64,000 bases of DNA from Salarias fasciatus (taxonomy: Eukaryota; Chordata; Actinopteri; Blenniiformes; Blenniidae): the NCBI RefSeq assembly GCF_902148845.1, contig NC_043755.1, positions 6,431,790 to 6,495,789 on the forward strand. The letters run 5' to 3'. Shown here in pieces: positions 11,501 to 23,200 of this stretch (position 1 is its first letter; every line of letters begins with the position of its first letter). A model generated the notes under the pieces. It did not search any database and was not told the origin of the DNA. It saw only the letters and a program-made list of their open reading frames with translations. The translations under genes and the position numbers were made by a program.

Positions 11501-12691
11501 ACAGGCTGTTTTCGCTCACCTTCGACGGCTCTGAGACCTGCTTAATAAACACAAGATGACATTTGTGAGCGCTCCTCTTTCCACTGTTTACCAGCGTCAC
11601 GCGTTTTTCTTTTTTTTTTGCTTCTTTTGGGGTTGAGTGTCTAGTGTGAGTCTCCTCCGGTGGTTTTTTTTTTTTTTTAATCAGGGTGCATGAACACAAA
11701 TCTGCTGCAGATATCCCACTGTATTAGACCTCCTGAGACGTCTTTGTTTTCAGAAAGTTTCTCAGACCACCTCTCCTCTCTGTCTGACAGAAACCCCACC
11801 ATGACACATAAAAAGGGAAATTCCCTTGTCGTGTGTCACATCAGTTTTTAAAGCTTTTCTGAAATCATCGTTTACAGATGAGATGAGCAACAGGTCACAG
11901 TTTGTCTCCAATAGGTTCAGTTTGATTGTCTGGATTACTGGATTAACGGCACACGTGTGCACGCACGCACGCACACACGCGCACACACACGATAAAACAC
12001 TGTTTCACAAGAGATGGTACTATAATGAGAGCTGGTGTTTTACCGTAATAGATGAACATCCACATCTTCACATCAAAACAAGACAAAATGTTTTTTTTTA
12101 TCTCTCATGTTTTGTGATAAGGACTATCGATTATTTTTGATTATCACTTAATGAAAGGTGAATTTGTTGTACACAGGTGATAACAGATACCTTCTCTGTT
12201 AACATCTCAGTAAAGCCTGTTTGTTCCCTGAGAATCAGAGTCAGCCAGTTGGTGGAAAACATCTTATGAAGATGTAAAATTTAAATTCTGAGTACATAAT
12301 GACAACCCCACGTTGAGTCCGAAGCAGTAAAGTTACTCACGATAACTGCAAAAGTTGCAGACTTCGCAGTGCATCTTCACGTTGTAGGTCTCCATGTAGC
12401 GTTTGCCGATGCAAGGTTCACATTTAACATTACAAGAGGTATTTGGGTCCTGAGACATGTAGTGACCTGGAACACACACATTCATTTACAGTTATGACGC
12501 TGCTGGCATAAGATCTTCTCATATCCTTGGAAATAAGATGAATTCACAGTACCTGGAGGACACTTGTTACAGCATTTCTGGGGCTTGTTGATTGGCCACG
12601 CGTATTGCGTTTTCTCATCGCACTCTATGGAAAGTGCTGGAGCCCAGAGACTGCACAGGCAAGCCAACGTTAAAAAGCAGAGTGGAAGCAT
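8508..12691 (-). CDS. cd27: CD27-like TNF receptor (TNFRSF7)
   Basis: Five coding exons on the minus strand (12691-12553, 12466-12341, 10414-10214, 8843-8739, 8623-8508) join in phase to 228 residues. A signal peptide (1-21) precedes about three cysteine-rich repeats with KCCNKCPPG in the first, CEPCIGKRYMETYN in the second and CRCKPGYVC in the third. This spacing parallels mammalian CD27. Exon 3 runs into a proline/arginine-rich stalk (about 127-155). A transmembrane helix spans about 158-176. The short tail ends with KPVQEVSCECES, where PVQE matches the TRAF2-type motif and corresponds to PIQE of human CD27. No death domain is present. The product should be a co-stimulatory receptor on lymphocytes, signalling through TRAFs to NF-kB. 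Assignment rests on repeat pattern, tail motif and neighbours (tnfrsf1a, tapbpl, vamp1), which flank CD27 in mammals. Confidence 0.78.
8844..10213. other. Intron between stalk and transmembrane exons of the CD27-like gene
   Basis: AT-rich intron of about 1.4 kb. At 8931-8939 it contains a possible 9-base exon on the minus strand with acceptor and donor dinucleotides; see findings. No mobile element or RNA gene was recognised. Confidence 0.55.
10415..12340. other. Intron 2 of the CD27-like gene with a CA-rich repeat
   Basis: This intron of about 1.9 kb carries an imperfect CA/CG dinucleotide repeat at 11953-11990 and poly-T tracts near 11608 and 11665. I see no additional coding exon in it. 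Confidence 0.55.
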
Positions 12692-13545
12692 CTGCAGTGA
12701 AGAGAGGAGGAGGTGGAGGTTGAGCAGAGATCAGAGAGGGAGAGGATAGCAATTACTGATCAGGGTTAAATCATAAGTACCAGCAGACAACGATCAAAAC
12801 AAAAAGCGTCTGATCAAAGAGCCGAAGTTCAACACATCAATCTTATCATGCAGATTACAAGAAGGTTCATGTAAAAATCGACGCATTTTCATTACGACAG
12901 AGTTTGGTCGAAGATTGAACAAATAGCCGCAGCTGAAAAATTTTTAAATGTTAAGGTTTTTTTACTTACTGTGTTGAAGAAGAAAAGACAAGATGTGAGC
13001 CGGGACCCTCTGAGTGTGAGACTGAGCGAGGGACCAGAAGTGTGTCAGGGGATAATTCTTAAAATGTCAGTAATGAGTCATTGTGAAAGTTGTTCTTTTA
13101 ACCCTGCACTGCCGTCCTCTATCTCATCTGCGACCCCCTGGGCTCTGCGCACAAAAACACTGCTTTCCACCAGCCTCCACTTTTTCCACCATATCTCTCT
13201 CATTTCACTCAAAATCATGTCTGCAGACAGCCTGCTCAGGGTTTTCTTTCCTCTTTTCTGACACTGGTCTCCTTGTTTTCAGTTTAGCACAGGAAGATTA
13301 GATCATTTCACTTGAAGTGCTACACTCATTTAACAAGTATCTTGTTTCTTTCACAGAAAAAAAACTGTTGAGCAGGTTTCCTTACTTGTTGTAGTCTTGA
13401 ATTCATCTGTACCGATTAGCTTTTAAACTGGTATTTCTATATATAGTGTCATACGTTGGGTGCAATGTTTAACACTCTCACCTCATTGTGAGTTTTTCTT
13501 TGCTCCACTCCAGGTTGTGCCTGATGGAGCATTTTGTGCAATTTG

Positions 13546-13547
<2 letters not shown>

Positions 13548-13592
<45 letters not shown>

Positions 13593-13613
13593 CATTTTTT
13601 TTTTTTTTTTTTC
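13548..13613. repeat. (CT)n microsatellite followed by poly-T
   Basis: About 40 bases of uninterrupted CT repeat run to 13589, then TTTTCA and a poly-T tract to about 13613. It produces several spurious open frames rich in Ser-Leu or Arg-Glu. Confidence 0.95.
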
Positions 13614-13764
13614 CTTTTTGCATACCAGAGATTCGGAGAGGTGTCGAAGATGCCACAGCCTTCATCATCAACACCTCTGCCAGTTCACAGACTTCTCCTC
13701 AGCCTTTAACATTCTGCAACTGCACAGCTTTGCAGAGAGACTCCATCACTCCAGCTCATGAACT

Positions 13765-13889
13765 TCACATACATGTTTTCTGGCTGTGGGAGGAAACAGG
13801 GAGAACATGAAAACTCCACACAGAAAGGCCCCAACTGGTACAGGACCAGCTTGCTGTGAGGCAGGAGCACAACCCACTGCACCACCATG
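13765..13889 (-). mobile_element. Degenerate V-SINE-like, tRNA-derived SINE fragment
   Basis: The + strand holds GGGAGGAAACAGGGAGAACATG, AAACTCCACACAGAAAGG and TTGCTGTGAGGCAGGAGCAC, ending in CACTGCACCACC. This is the reverse complement of the tRNA-like head and conserved core common in fish V-SINE-type repeats. Box A and B regions are eroded, so it is an old, inactive copy. Confidence 0.6.
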
Positions 13890-16594
13890 CAAGTCTGAAC
13901 TTTCCTATGGAAAGAGTGAAATGTGCGTTCAGTGGGCAGAGCTAAGCAGCACTGAAATCGACACTGATGTGATGAACTCTGTCAAATGGCTCCAACAGCA
14001 TCGAACATTGTATGTTAAAACAACACTCTTGGAGCAGAAATCAACTCAGAAACATTCAGCTCTAAAATTCCAACACTCCAATTCTTGCTGTTTAGTGAAG
14101 TTGTGTGAAGGGGTGTTCTCAGATTATCGGACTTCCCTCTCGCCACCTGAGCACCGTGCACGAGCAGCAGGCACGAGTGACTCAGCACACGCTCTGCTGT
14201 CCACACATGAGCAGCTGCCATCTGGCCCCAGGTCCTGCCATTTGGCCCGTAAAACCCAGATAAGGAGAGCCACCTTTAAACTTTAAACCTTGCATAATAT
14301 TTTCCAATGTGCAATATCATAATGTCCTCATTTGAAATTATAATGTCCTTCTTAGATGGTTACTTTCATTTTTACCTTACACTGTGCAATATTACCATTC
14401 TGTGTATTCTGCCGTTTCAACTGCTGCTTTAATATGCTTGCTGTTTTATATGGAAAATACTGCCTTTTTTTAATGACTCTTTTTAAATAAGCCACTCTTT
14501 GCCTACTTACAATAATTTTCTCTCGGGGATAAATCTTTTTTTTTTTCTTCTGATTTTGTTTACCTGTGAGTGGATTTTCTCCAGGTGCGACATGTACAAT
14601 TGAGATAAATTTGTGGCTGTAAATTTCCCTTTAGTCTGAGTATATGTGTAGTTTTCTGTCTTCGAGATGGACTGGCCTGTCCAGGTCCACGGTCCATGAT
14701 CAGGTGGGACTGACTCCAGGACCTCGTGACCCTGAGTTGGATAAACCAGTGAGAAACAGAGATTGGTCTTTTGATGGTTTGTGGCAATCCTAATTGTCAA
14801 GAGGTTTAAATGCAACTGAGCATAACACAACAAGCTCCCACTTCATTTTAGTTTGAGTGGGTGTGAGAATCTCTCGAGTTAATTGCTGACGACCAGCTAA
14901 CTCGCCTGTCATTTAAACGTTAAACTGTCTTTATCTTCTCCAGCAACGTCTCAAAGTGACTTTGAAGCTACGGTATTAACATTTCAAAGTTGAGTTTTCC
15001 CAGACACCAGACCTCAAAACGTGACCACCCTGTTCTTGTGAAAGAGGGTCTTAGGTTGAGGAAGCTGCAACTTAAAGGGGCTGCCTCGGAGGCTCAGCCG
15101 GCAAAAAATACTCAAACAGAGCGCAGAGATGACTGTGTGAGAGATGACTCAGCATCAGAATCACTACGAACTGACTGAAAGCAAACCGGGTTGCGCTTAT
15201 CTTGGTGTTCGATTTCAACATATCATGATTAAAAAGATGAATGTGCTCATGCCATCAAACGTTCTACCAGGAATTTGGCAGTTAAGGTAAACAGCTCAAC
15301 AAAGAAGTTCTTCATTATTGACAATAATCTCAGAAGCTACCAGCTGAGTCAGAGCTGAGCTGTTCGAACTTCACATCTGGCCCTTCTGCATGAGAAACAC
15401 AGCTGTGTATTTACAAGAGTGTGTGTGTGTGTGTGGAAATTCTTACTTTGTGTGTCTTTTTGATCACTTTAGCCCATGCATGAGTTTTAAATGAACTGAC
15501 AGAAGCTTGAACTTGAAGAAGACTAGAAAGATGAAGATTTTTTTTCTCACTACAAAGGAAGGATGTGGGGTTTTTTCTGAGGAAGCGCTGAGTGAGCTCT
15601 TTCACATACTGTAAGCCCGGTCCTGTGATACTCGCTCTGACACTACTACTACTTCAGATACTACCTCAGTGGTGCCAGTCCTTGCAAAGTGTGACACTAC
15701 AGAGAAACGTGATTTACTTTAACGCCAAAGTCAGCATCCATTAGGCACACTATAATACCCTTCTATTCTTCATTTCTAGCTATTCAATACCAACTGCAAA
15801 TATTGATAATTATTTCAGAAGTGGAAGGTTTCATGTTATAGTACAGGCAGTCATTTACTGTTTAGTCAGTGTAGCATTTTGTAATTCAAATCCTTTTGGA
15901 TGCAGTTTGCATGGTTCCCATGTGCCTGTGTGGATTTTAACCACCGTCACCTTAAGATCCGGTCAGCAGGCACCCTGTCTGTCCTAAAAAATACAACAAC
16001 AACCTGAATTTTTACATAAAAATATGAGCAGAAGAGGATATATAGTAGTTTTGAAGAGTTCTGAAAGTATATTATGCAAGAGTGAATAGCTATTTTGTGC
16101 ATTGTGGGCAACAGTGAGTCACAGCAGTTCACTGTTAGTGGTGGCCCAGGGCGCTGGTGTTCTTTGAATTTCCTGTCCTTACTCATGTCGCACTGCTGCC
16201 GCTGCTGCTGCTTCTCTTGATTTTACACTGAAATGTAGTCAGAGAGTGACTCATCACATCATATTGTGGTACAAGGAGGTATTACAAGTCTGGTTGTGGC
16301 AAGCTGGAAATTGCTTGAGAGTTTCTCTGCAACATTTTGTTTGTTCTTTTTTAGGATGTTTTTGACTAAAATATCTTAGATACTGCAGTACTTTATACAT
16401 CATATCTATCATCCATTCACTATGTAACTTCACCCCATGCCAGTTTGATCATGACTGAATAAATCAGTCCCACTGACACTTGGTGAATTTTCCAGATGTG
16501 CCATGCAAGACACTGCAGAACTCTGCCAACAGTCACAGGTCGCCAGGACATCACAGGACAAACACAGGGAGACAGACAATTGACCTCACATGCA

Positions 16595-16770
16595 TGTTAT
16601 TGGAACCAGAGGGGAAACCCACGCATACATGGGGAGACCATGCAAACTCCACACAGGAGCGGCGGTCCAGTATATCAGACGCCTTGATGTGAACTGTGGG
16701 AGTAATCCATGCACAGGGAGAATATGCAAACACCACAACTACACTGCACCACTGCATGGCTCTGCAGGAC
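16595..16770 (-). mobile_element. Two adjacent degenerate V-SINE-like fragments
   Basis: One fragment at about 16605-16665 reads GGGAAACCCACGCATACATG with ATGCAAACTCCACACAGG. A second at about 16690-16765 repeats a diverged form, with GAGAATATGCAAACACCACA and CTGCACCACTGCATGG. Both are reverse-orientation pieces of the same family as the copy near 13.8 kb, and both are heavily diverged. Confidence 0.5.
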
Positions 16771-16802
16771 TTCATCTTATTTCTGGGTGTGGGAGAGCAA
16801 AA

Positions 16803-16831
16803 TATTAATAATAACAATAATAATAATAATG

Positions 16832-16878
<47 letters not shown>
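16803..16878. repeat. (AAT)n microsatellite
   Basis: About 75 bases of AAT/ATA trinucleotide repeat with a few interruptions immediately follow the second SINE-like fragment. This is consistent with growth from a SINE or LINE 3' tail. Confidence 0.95.
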
Positions 16879-16879
<1 letters not shown>

Positions 16880-17039
16880 TGTTTTTCTTTTATTTTTACA
16901 TTTTCTTGCCTTAAAATATACCTGGCTGTGATAACGGTGAATAAATATGTTGAGGTGGAGGATTGAGGATATTTCAGTCTGAGCAGCAGACAATGAGTCA
17001 CACCTGCTGCTGCCTACCTGTCTGCTCTCACCTGTACTT

Positions 17040-17340
17040 TGTGTTTTGGCGCTCAGCTGACTCCTTCAACGCTGTTCCTAGAAGCGGCTCGTGACGCGGA
17101 CTTCCCGTAGACCTCCTCCTCTTCCTCCTCCTCCTGCTGCTGCTGCTGTTCTGCCTCGCCGCGGGCTGATGGCTCGCGCTACTTTCCCAAAAAAATACTA
17201 CTAAAGAGGAAAACAAACAAACAAACTAACTAACAAAAAACAAACTTTATTTCGGAGTCTTGGACCGGAGCGGTCGTCGTCCAGGTAAGCGCGTGTCGGC
17301 GTGCGGGTAGCGGCGGTGTGGGCGTCCTGCCTGCGGCGCC
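17040..17340 (+). promoter_or_regulatory. CpG-rich promoter and non-coding exon 1 candidate of tnfrsf1a
   Basis: This is the only CpG-rich island between the cd27-like and tnfrsf1a coding exons. It ends in a strong donor, GTCCAG|gtaagc, at 17284. The tnfrsf1a ATG exon 3 kb downstream is preceded by an acceptor (acccaccag at 20237), so a long 5' UTR intron is plausible. No TATA box was seen. Assignment to tnfrsf1a is inferred from strand and position only. Confidence 0.45.
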
Positions 17341-17702
17341 CACTTAAATCGAAACCGATGAGACAAGACGGGGGGAAATGGTTCAATCTTCTGTGTAGAT
17401 TAAGTTGAAAAACCCGTCACCGTGTCCTGTAAACACGGTTGCGGTCGCTTTGAGTTTTTAAACAGGTTAACAAAGTTGTCCTTTAGGCTGAGTTGAGTTA
17501 AATCACAGTTTTTCATTGCGACGGGAGGAGGAGGGGGAGGAGGAGGGGGGGGGGGGGCAAACAAGTGGCGTAGAAATACTGTATGCAGAAGTCCTCTTGA
17601 GTCCACAATAATCTGGATTTACCACATATTTAGACGTCTTTTTTTACTGTAAATAATTGCTATTTTTTCAAGTTCCTTGGACTTAATTTTTAATCAATAT
17701 TC

Positions 17703-18011
17703 ATATAATAAAATAATATAATAATAATAATAATAATAATGAATTTTATTTATCATGCACTTTACATTTGTAAAACAAATCTCAAAGTGCTACAATGGAA
17801 TTTAAAACAACAGTGACGATTAAAAGTAACAGATACAGGCTAAATCAATAAAAACACTCATACTTACACTCATAAAATGCAACAGAGAACAGTAAAATCA
17901 TTCAAAAGCTTTCAAAAACAAAAACGTTTTCAGGCGAGATTTAAATGAGTCCACCGACTGTGGTGCCCTCAGGTGGGCAGGTAGGGCATTCCGCAGTCGG
18001 GGTGCTGCAGT

Positions 18012-18058
<47 letters not shown>

Positions 18059-18516
18059 GTCGGCAATAGTTGTCGAGGGGCGCGAGCGAGCGAACCAAGC
18101 AGTGCGCTGCTCAAACGGCCGTCACAGCGGCGCACCCTGGGCGGTGCGCCTCACGGCCTCATCAAGCGCCCCCCTATGGCTCGGCGCCCTGGGCAGGTGC
18201 CCCGGATGCCCAGCGTAATCGCCGGCCCTGACCATAGACGCACTGATGGGTCAGGAGGCAGATTTTGTATTCCAGCCTGAACCTAACCGGGAGCCAGTGA
18301 AGGTTATGGAGAATGGGAGTGATATGGTGTCTTTTTGGCACCCTCATCAGGATCCTGGCAGCACAGTTCTGGATCGACTGAAGCCGTTGTAGGCTTCTTC
18401 CAGAGATCCCGATGAGGAGTGCATTGCAGTAGTCCAGCCTGGAGGAGACAAAAGCATGGACCAGCTTCTCAGCAACGGGGAGGGAGAGGAAGGGACGTAG
18501 TTTGGAGATGTTCCGG
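17703..18516 (-). mobile_element. L2-type LINE, 5'-truncated, with an inner insertion
   Basis: Reverse-strand translation from about 18515 gives a conserved L2-family reverse-transcriptase tail: RLDYCNALL, CAARIL, HHITPILHNLHWLPV, then after an interruption APRLRNALPAHLRAPQSVD and KSRLKTFLF. The 3' end carries the usual fish L2 end near 17740-17800 (AAGTGC...TTTACATTTGTAAAACAAAT) and a TTA-type tail at 17705-17740. About 40 residues are replaced at 18012-18225 by a poly-G tract and GC-rich sequence that does not belong to the LINE. The copy is incomplete and inactive. Confidence 0.8.
18012..18057 (+). repeat. 46-base poly-G homopolymer
   Basis: An uninterrupted run of G sits at the junction between the L2 copy and its GC-rich inner insertion. 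Tracts of this length form quadruplexes and are error-prone in sequencing, so the true length is uncertain. Confidence 0.9.
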
Positions 18517-18517
<1 letters not shown>

Positions 18518-18568
<51 letters not shown>

Positions 18569-18570
18569 TA
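18518..18570. repeat. (AAT)n microsatellite
   Basis: About 50 bases of AAT repeat separate the minus-strand L2 copy from the plus-strand LINE fragment that follows. It may be the remnant tail of one of them. Confidence 0.95.
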
Positions 18571-19160
18571 AGTTTTTGTGTGGCTGTTTGTGGGATAAAA
18601 CTGTGGAATGCTCTGGATTTACAGCAGAGGCTCTGCCAAAACATTCACAAATTCAAGTTCCTACTTAAAGACATGGTCTGGTCAAAATACAGAGAAACTT
18701 GTTCTAATTATGGATTGTCAAATTATGTTTCCCTGAATCTGTGACATGCTTGGCGCATGATGTTTCTTACCATCGCTGGTATGCGTTATCCTTCATTGTT
18801 ACTGTGCTACCATTGTTGGTATTTTTGTCCTTACTATTGCTGGTATTTATCTGTTGTAATAGTCAAATGTTTCTGTGAGGAACACCATATGTGTAACTTT
18901 TGTCTAAAACCTTTGTGTTCTTTTTTGAACGAGAATGAATTTTGCATTTGTCTTGTTTTTCTCTATTGTACAGATAAGGAAGTTAACTTCTTATATTTAG
19001 TTATGTCAGAATTGGGAGACAGGGGTGGGATTCAATAAGTTTTTCTTCTTTCCACTCCTTTTTGAGCAGTAGATATATCTGACGAACTGGTTGTACTGAT
19101 GTACTGTGTTTTGTTTTCTTTTGAAGACCTGCTCAAATGAACCAAGAAATGAATGAATGA
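18571..19160 (+). mobile_element. 5'-truncated non-LTR retrotransposon 3' end
   Basis: The first frame encodes GIKLWNALDLQQRLCQ, resembling the extreme C-terminus of a LINE reverse transcriptase, and is followed by about 400 bases of 3' untranslated sequence. It ends in an ATGA-type tandem tail (gaaatgaatgaatgaata, about 19145-19160), as target-primed insertions do. The family could not be named securely; a Jockey-superfamily (CR1/L2/Rex1-like) origin is likely. Its internal 18855-19101 segment recurs inverted at 19800-20046. Confidence 0.6.
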
Positions 19161-20046
19161 ATATAATAATCCTAAATAATGCCAATTCATTGAGTTAATC
19201 ATGATGATCCACGTTAAATACTCATTGAAACTTGCACAGCTACATTTCACTACAGATGCCTTGCGAAACCATCCCTCCATACATTCTTCCCTGATGGTCT
19301 CCATCTCAGTCAGAGTCACCAGTCATCCTCAAATGTTTGTTTGTTGACTGTAGGAGAAAACAAGTCAGCGAAACTTCAGGAAAGTCAGGAAACTTACTGA
19401 TTTTGTAAAATTGCCTCAAATTGTATGCCTGAACTGTCCAAGAAAATTTAGATAGAATTCTAGTTGTTTGCATGTTGTCCAGGTCCTCCAGTTTCCTCCC
19501 GCAGTCCGGAGTCATGTAATTATTCATTTGTGTGACTGTCTGCATCTTTGTGTTTAACGGCGATGCAACGACACTCTGTCTGTGATTATTAAAGATCATT
19601 CCTCAGGTTCTGGCTTGTAAGGTTCAGCTTTACATCAGGCATGTGATTATCTGTATGTTATCACTGTGCTCATTTACATGTTTTCTTTTATTTTGTATTT
19701 TGATGCACTATTAAACAAAGTAACAGTTTGACTGTCAGTGTAATATTCGGAATGTACGCAGCTGTGCACAACATCGGTGAACACGATCAGCTCTTTGATC
19801 ATCAGTACAACCAGTTCGTAAGATACATCTACTGCTCAAAAAGGAGTGGGAAGAAGAAAAACTTATTGAATCCCACCCCTGTCTCCCAATTCTGACATAA
19901 CTAAATATAAGAAGTTAACTTCCTTATCTGTACAATAGAGAAAAACAAGACAAATGCAAAATTCATTCTCGTTCGAAAAAGAACACAAAGGTTTTAGACA
20001 AAAGTTACACACATGGTGTTCCTCACAGAAACATTTGACTATTACA
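18855..20046. repeat. Inverted repeat, 247-base arms, about 700-base spacer
   Basis: Arm 1 (18855-19101) and arm 2 (19800-20046) are reverse complements of equal length with about five mismatches by eye, roughly 98% identity. Both are the same part of a LINE 3' region. The spacer (19102-19799) holds the end of the first LINE copy and otherwise unremarkable sequence. Confidence 0.9.
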
Positions 20047-20237
20047 GCATACTTTTTTTTAATGTTAACCTTGACTCATGAGTCATACGGAAAATGAAAA
20101 CACTCTATGAATGAAATACGTCTTAACAAGCTGCAGATGTAACCAGAATAGACTGTCCCGCTTTGTTTCAGCTGAAGTCTAAAGGCACCATATAAACTGG
20201 CAGTTTTGAGATGTTTAACGTGATGTTTACCCACCAG

Positions 20238-20261
20238 ATGGCCTCAGATGGACTGAAATAA
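20238..20261 (+). promoter_or_regulatory. Upstream open reading frame before tnfrsf1a ATG
   Basis: If the acceptor at 20237 is used, the tnfrsf1a 5' UTR starts with ATG and encodes MASDGLK followed by TAA, eight bases before the main ATG at 20269. Such a short upstream frame would be expected to reduce translation of the receptor. Whether it is in the mRNA depends on the true 5' end. Confidence 0.35.
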
Positions 20262-20268
20262 AACTGAG

Positions 20269-23200
20269 ATGATGGAGGGAGCCTGGCTCAGAAGGAGGAG
20301 CCCTGAAAAAGCTCATGTTGCCATCTTACTGCTTTTCATGGTGAGTGAAGTGCATCATATACAGACACAAAAAACAGCCTTTTCGCTAAAAAATGAATAT
20401 GTTATATTTAATATGTATTTATATCTTTCTATCATGTTTAATCTTTTTTTCCAGTGTGAGCTCATCACTGCCCATGAATTGACACAAAGGCCCCCGACGC
20501 CAAAGTGTGAACCAGAGGAATATCTCAATGAAGAGCGAGGAGTATGCTGCAATAAATGCCCTCCAGGTAAGTTTTGCACATGACACGTGACACAAAGTCG
20601 CAAAAGAGTTGTCAGACATAACCTAAAAGCTGTTCTTCCTGTTACTGTTTTCAGGTTTTAAACTCGTAGAAATGTGCCTCATTGAGAACCACAGAAGTAC
20701 ATGTGCAAAATGCCCGAAAGGACAATACAGAGACTCCATAAACTACGCCTCCACCTGTAGGATCTGTCGACAGTGCAAAGGTAGAGCTCTTAACATTTTC
20801 TTATGTAAAACTCACTCTATGAAACATCAGGGTTTTTTTTAGCTCACCTTTTCTCTCTTTTCATCTCTTTTCCCCTGCAGATGAAAAGAATGAATTTCAA
20901 AAAAAGGCATGTAAGACTGACCAGAACACTATTTGCCAGTGTAAACCTGGTTTTTACAGGTTTAACATAAATTCTGAAACCTACGAGTGTCGCAGGTGTT
21001 CACAGTGTAAACCCGATGAATGGGAAAGGCACACATGTAAGTGTTAGAATTTCATTTTGTAATAATAAATGTTTCTGTCCAGGATTTGGCAAATTACGCT
21101 GAATTAAAAACTGCTTTCCTGTGCACAGGTACACCAACCAATAACACTGTTTGTGGCTGTAAGGAGAACTACCACAGAGTCAACAACCAATGCGAACCCT
21201 GCACCACGTGAGTACATTTCCTTTTTCTGTAGTCTTTTGGAGCATGCTTGGTTCCCTCCCGTCTGTGTGGGGAGGGTTTTATTTGACCTGCTAATGAGGA
21301 AGCTGTTTTGTTGAATTGAAACTTCCAGCACACTTCCAACTGTTCTCAGTCTTTCCGTTTGTTGGCAACAAAAAAGAGAAGTTATGACACATCTCACACA
21401 TTAGCTGTCTTCAAACTATTGCTTGTTTTTTAAAATAATCTCTCTGATTCACTGAGGAAGAGCCTCCATCATATCTGAAACATGTTGGGTTGTGGCCCTA
21501 CAGTTATAATTTGTGTCTGTTGTAGATTTGCTGGCTTGGGGGTCTTTGTTTGTCGTGTTGATTGATGTTTATCTCATTGTCACCAGAGTCACATTTTCAA
21601 GAGAGAACTCCTATACACAGAAATACAATTGTTACAGAGGTAAACATTCACGTTTTAAAGAAAGACAGGTTACAAAAATGAAGTAGAGACAAGAACATGT
21701 TTCAAATGATGTTTTTCGCTTATTCTTTTTAACATAACAGTAAAATCAGGCCGTGATATCATACCGGACAGCTGGTAGCCAGTCTTCATTGTTTTACAGA
21801 AAATTCTTAGAAACTGGCCTCTCTTTCGGAGAAACACGATTACGACGTCATTGCAGCCATGAGTTGGATTATTTGGCGGAATCTCCTGTGTGACGCTAAC
21901 TTTGAAAACATGCAATTGTCTAATCATATTTGTGGGTGAAAAAAAAACTTCTTCTTTGTGTCAGTCACTTCCTTTCTGAATATGTCAGTTCCTTGTCTGT
22001 GTTTTGAAACATCGTCTCTCTTCCCTACAGATGTACTGCTGAGTGCAATCTTCACTGTATCTCACCTCCCTCCAAAACGCAAGGTGAGCAAGTTTATCTT
22101 ATGATAAATGTAACTGAGAGACTCTGAGTTTCTTCCCCTCAAACTCTGCTGGATCTGTAGCAGATGTGTGCTTTGTTCAGATCTTTTCTATACTTAGCAT
22201 GAAAATCTTTCACATTTGTTTTCGGAAGCATTCACAACCAAGAAAAGCATTACAAAGATTCAAAGCTCTAGGTTTAGTTTTTCTTTCCCCGCTGAATGTA
22301 GATTTCCCACATGTGGGGCAGGGCTTCAGTTTCTCTCACATCATTTAATGCGTCACGAAGATGGAAACTTTTATTTGGGACAATCATTGTCAAAACCTGC
22401 AGCTACGCCCTGCCGTCAACAATGACTGGTGGTGAATGGATCTTAGTTTGGACTTCAGTTATTATCCCTAATCTTTGTTTATTTAATTTTCTGCATTATT
22501 GAATGTTAATATTAATTGTAGAATACTAGTTAAGCATGTGAACATGTTTTTGAATATTGCAGTATGAAATACAGGAGATATGATAGTTGTTCCCTATACG
22601 AGGGCTGCTTCTCTTCTCGGACCTAATTTTATCCGGATGCAAATGTACTGTATTTATTTGTCACGTTCGCAGTTCCCAAAAAGCACTTTTCAAACACATT
22701 GTCACAAAGTGTTTCACAGTAGAATAAAAAAAGAAAGACAGGAGGTTTCAGTTAAAAAAAAAAAGATGTACGTACATCTAAGAAAATGTAAAAGAAAGAA
22801 TGAAGATGACAAACACTGAAAGTGCAAAATTCAATAAATAATGATCTAAGAGACATTTAAATAAATTTAATTATCAAATAAAAAACGACAAACCTGTAAA
22901 AATTACATCATAGCAAACACAGAATGTTTTATAATTTTATCTGGATGATTTTGCCCATTCCTGTTTCCGTTTTGGTTGAACCATTTTGTTCAGGAACAGT
23001 ATAACATTCTCCCAAGTTCAGATTGTTTCCTAACTGCTGTCTGGATAAGTGTGGCTGCTGGACAGTAGAGTTCATAAAATATGCTGATGAGCCCAAAAAT
23101 ATAGACACAAACAACGCTTCAGGCGCCCTATCCTGAAAGTGTCGTGTTAGAGTTAAGCTTTAAACGTGTGTATATGATTTGATTTACTTTGTAAACACCT

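Larger units (their letters stand above)
12700..17040. other. Intergenic region between divergent cd27-like and tnfrsf1a genes
   Basis: No coding exon could be supported in these 4.3 kb. It holds a TC microsatellite and two stretches of degenerate V-SINE-like sequence, listed separately, plus an AAT microsatellite. Promoters of both flanking genes should lie at its two ends, since the genes point away from each other. Confidence 0.5.

Noticed and set aside
13460-13810. Ser-Leu and Arg-Glu rich frames
   Set aside because: Created by the CT microsatellite and poly-T tract.
17898-18280. Poly-proline and poly-glycine frames
   Set aside because: Created by the poly-G tract inside an L2 LINE.
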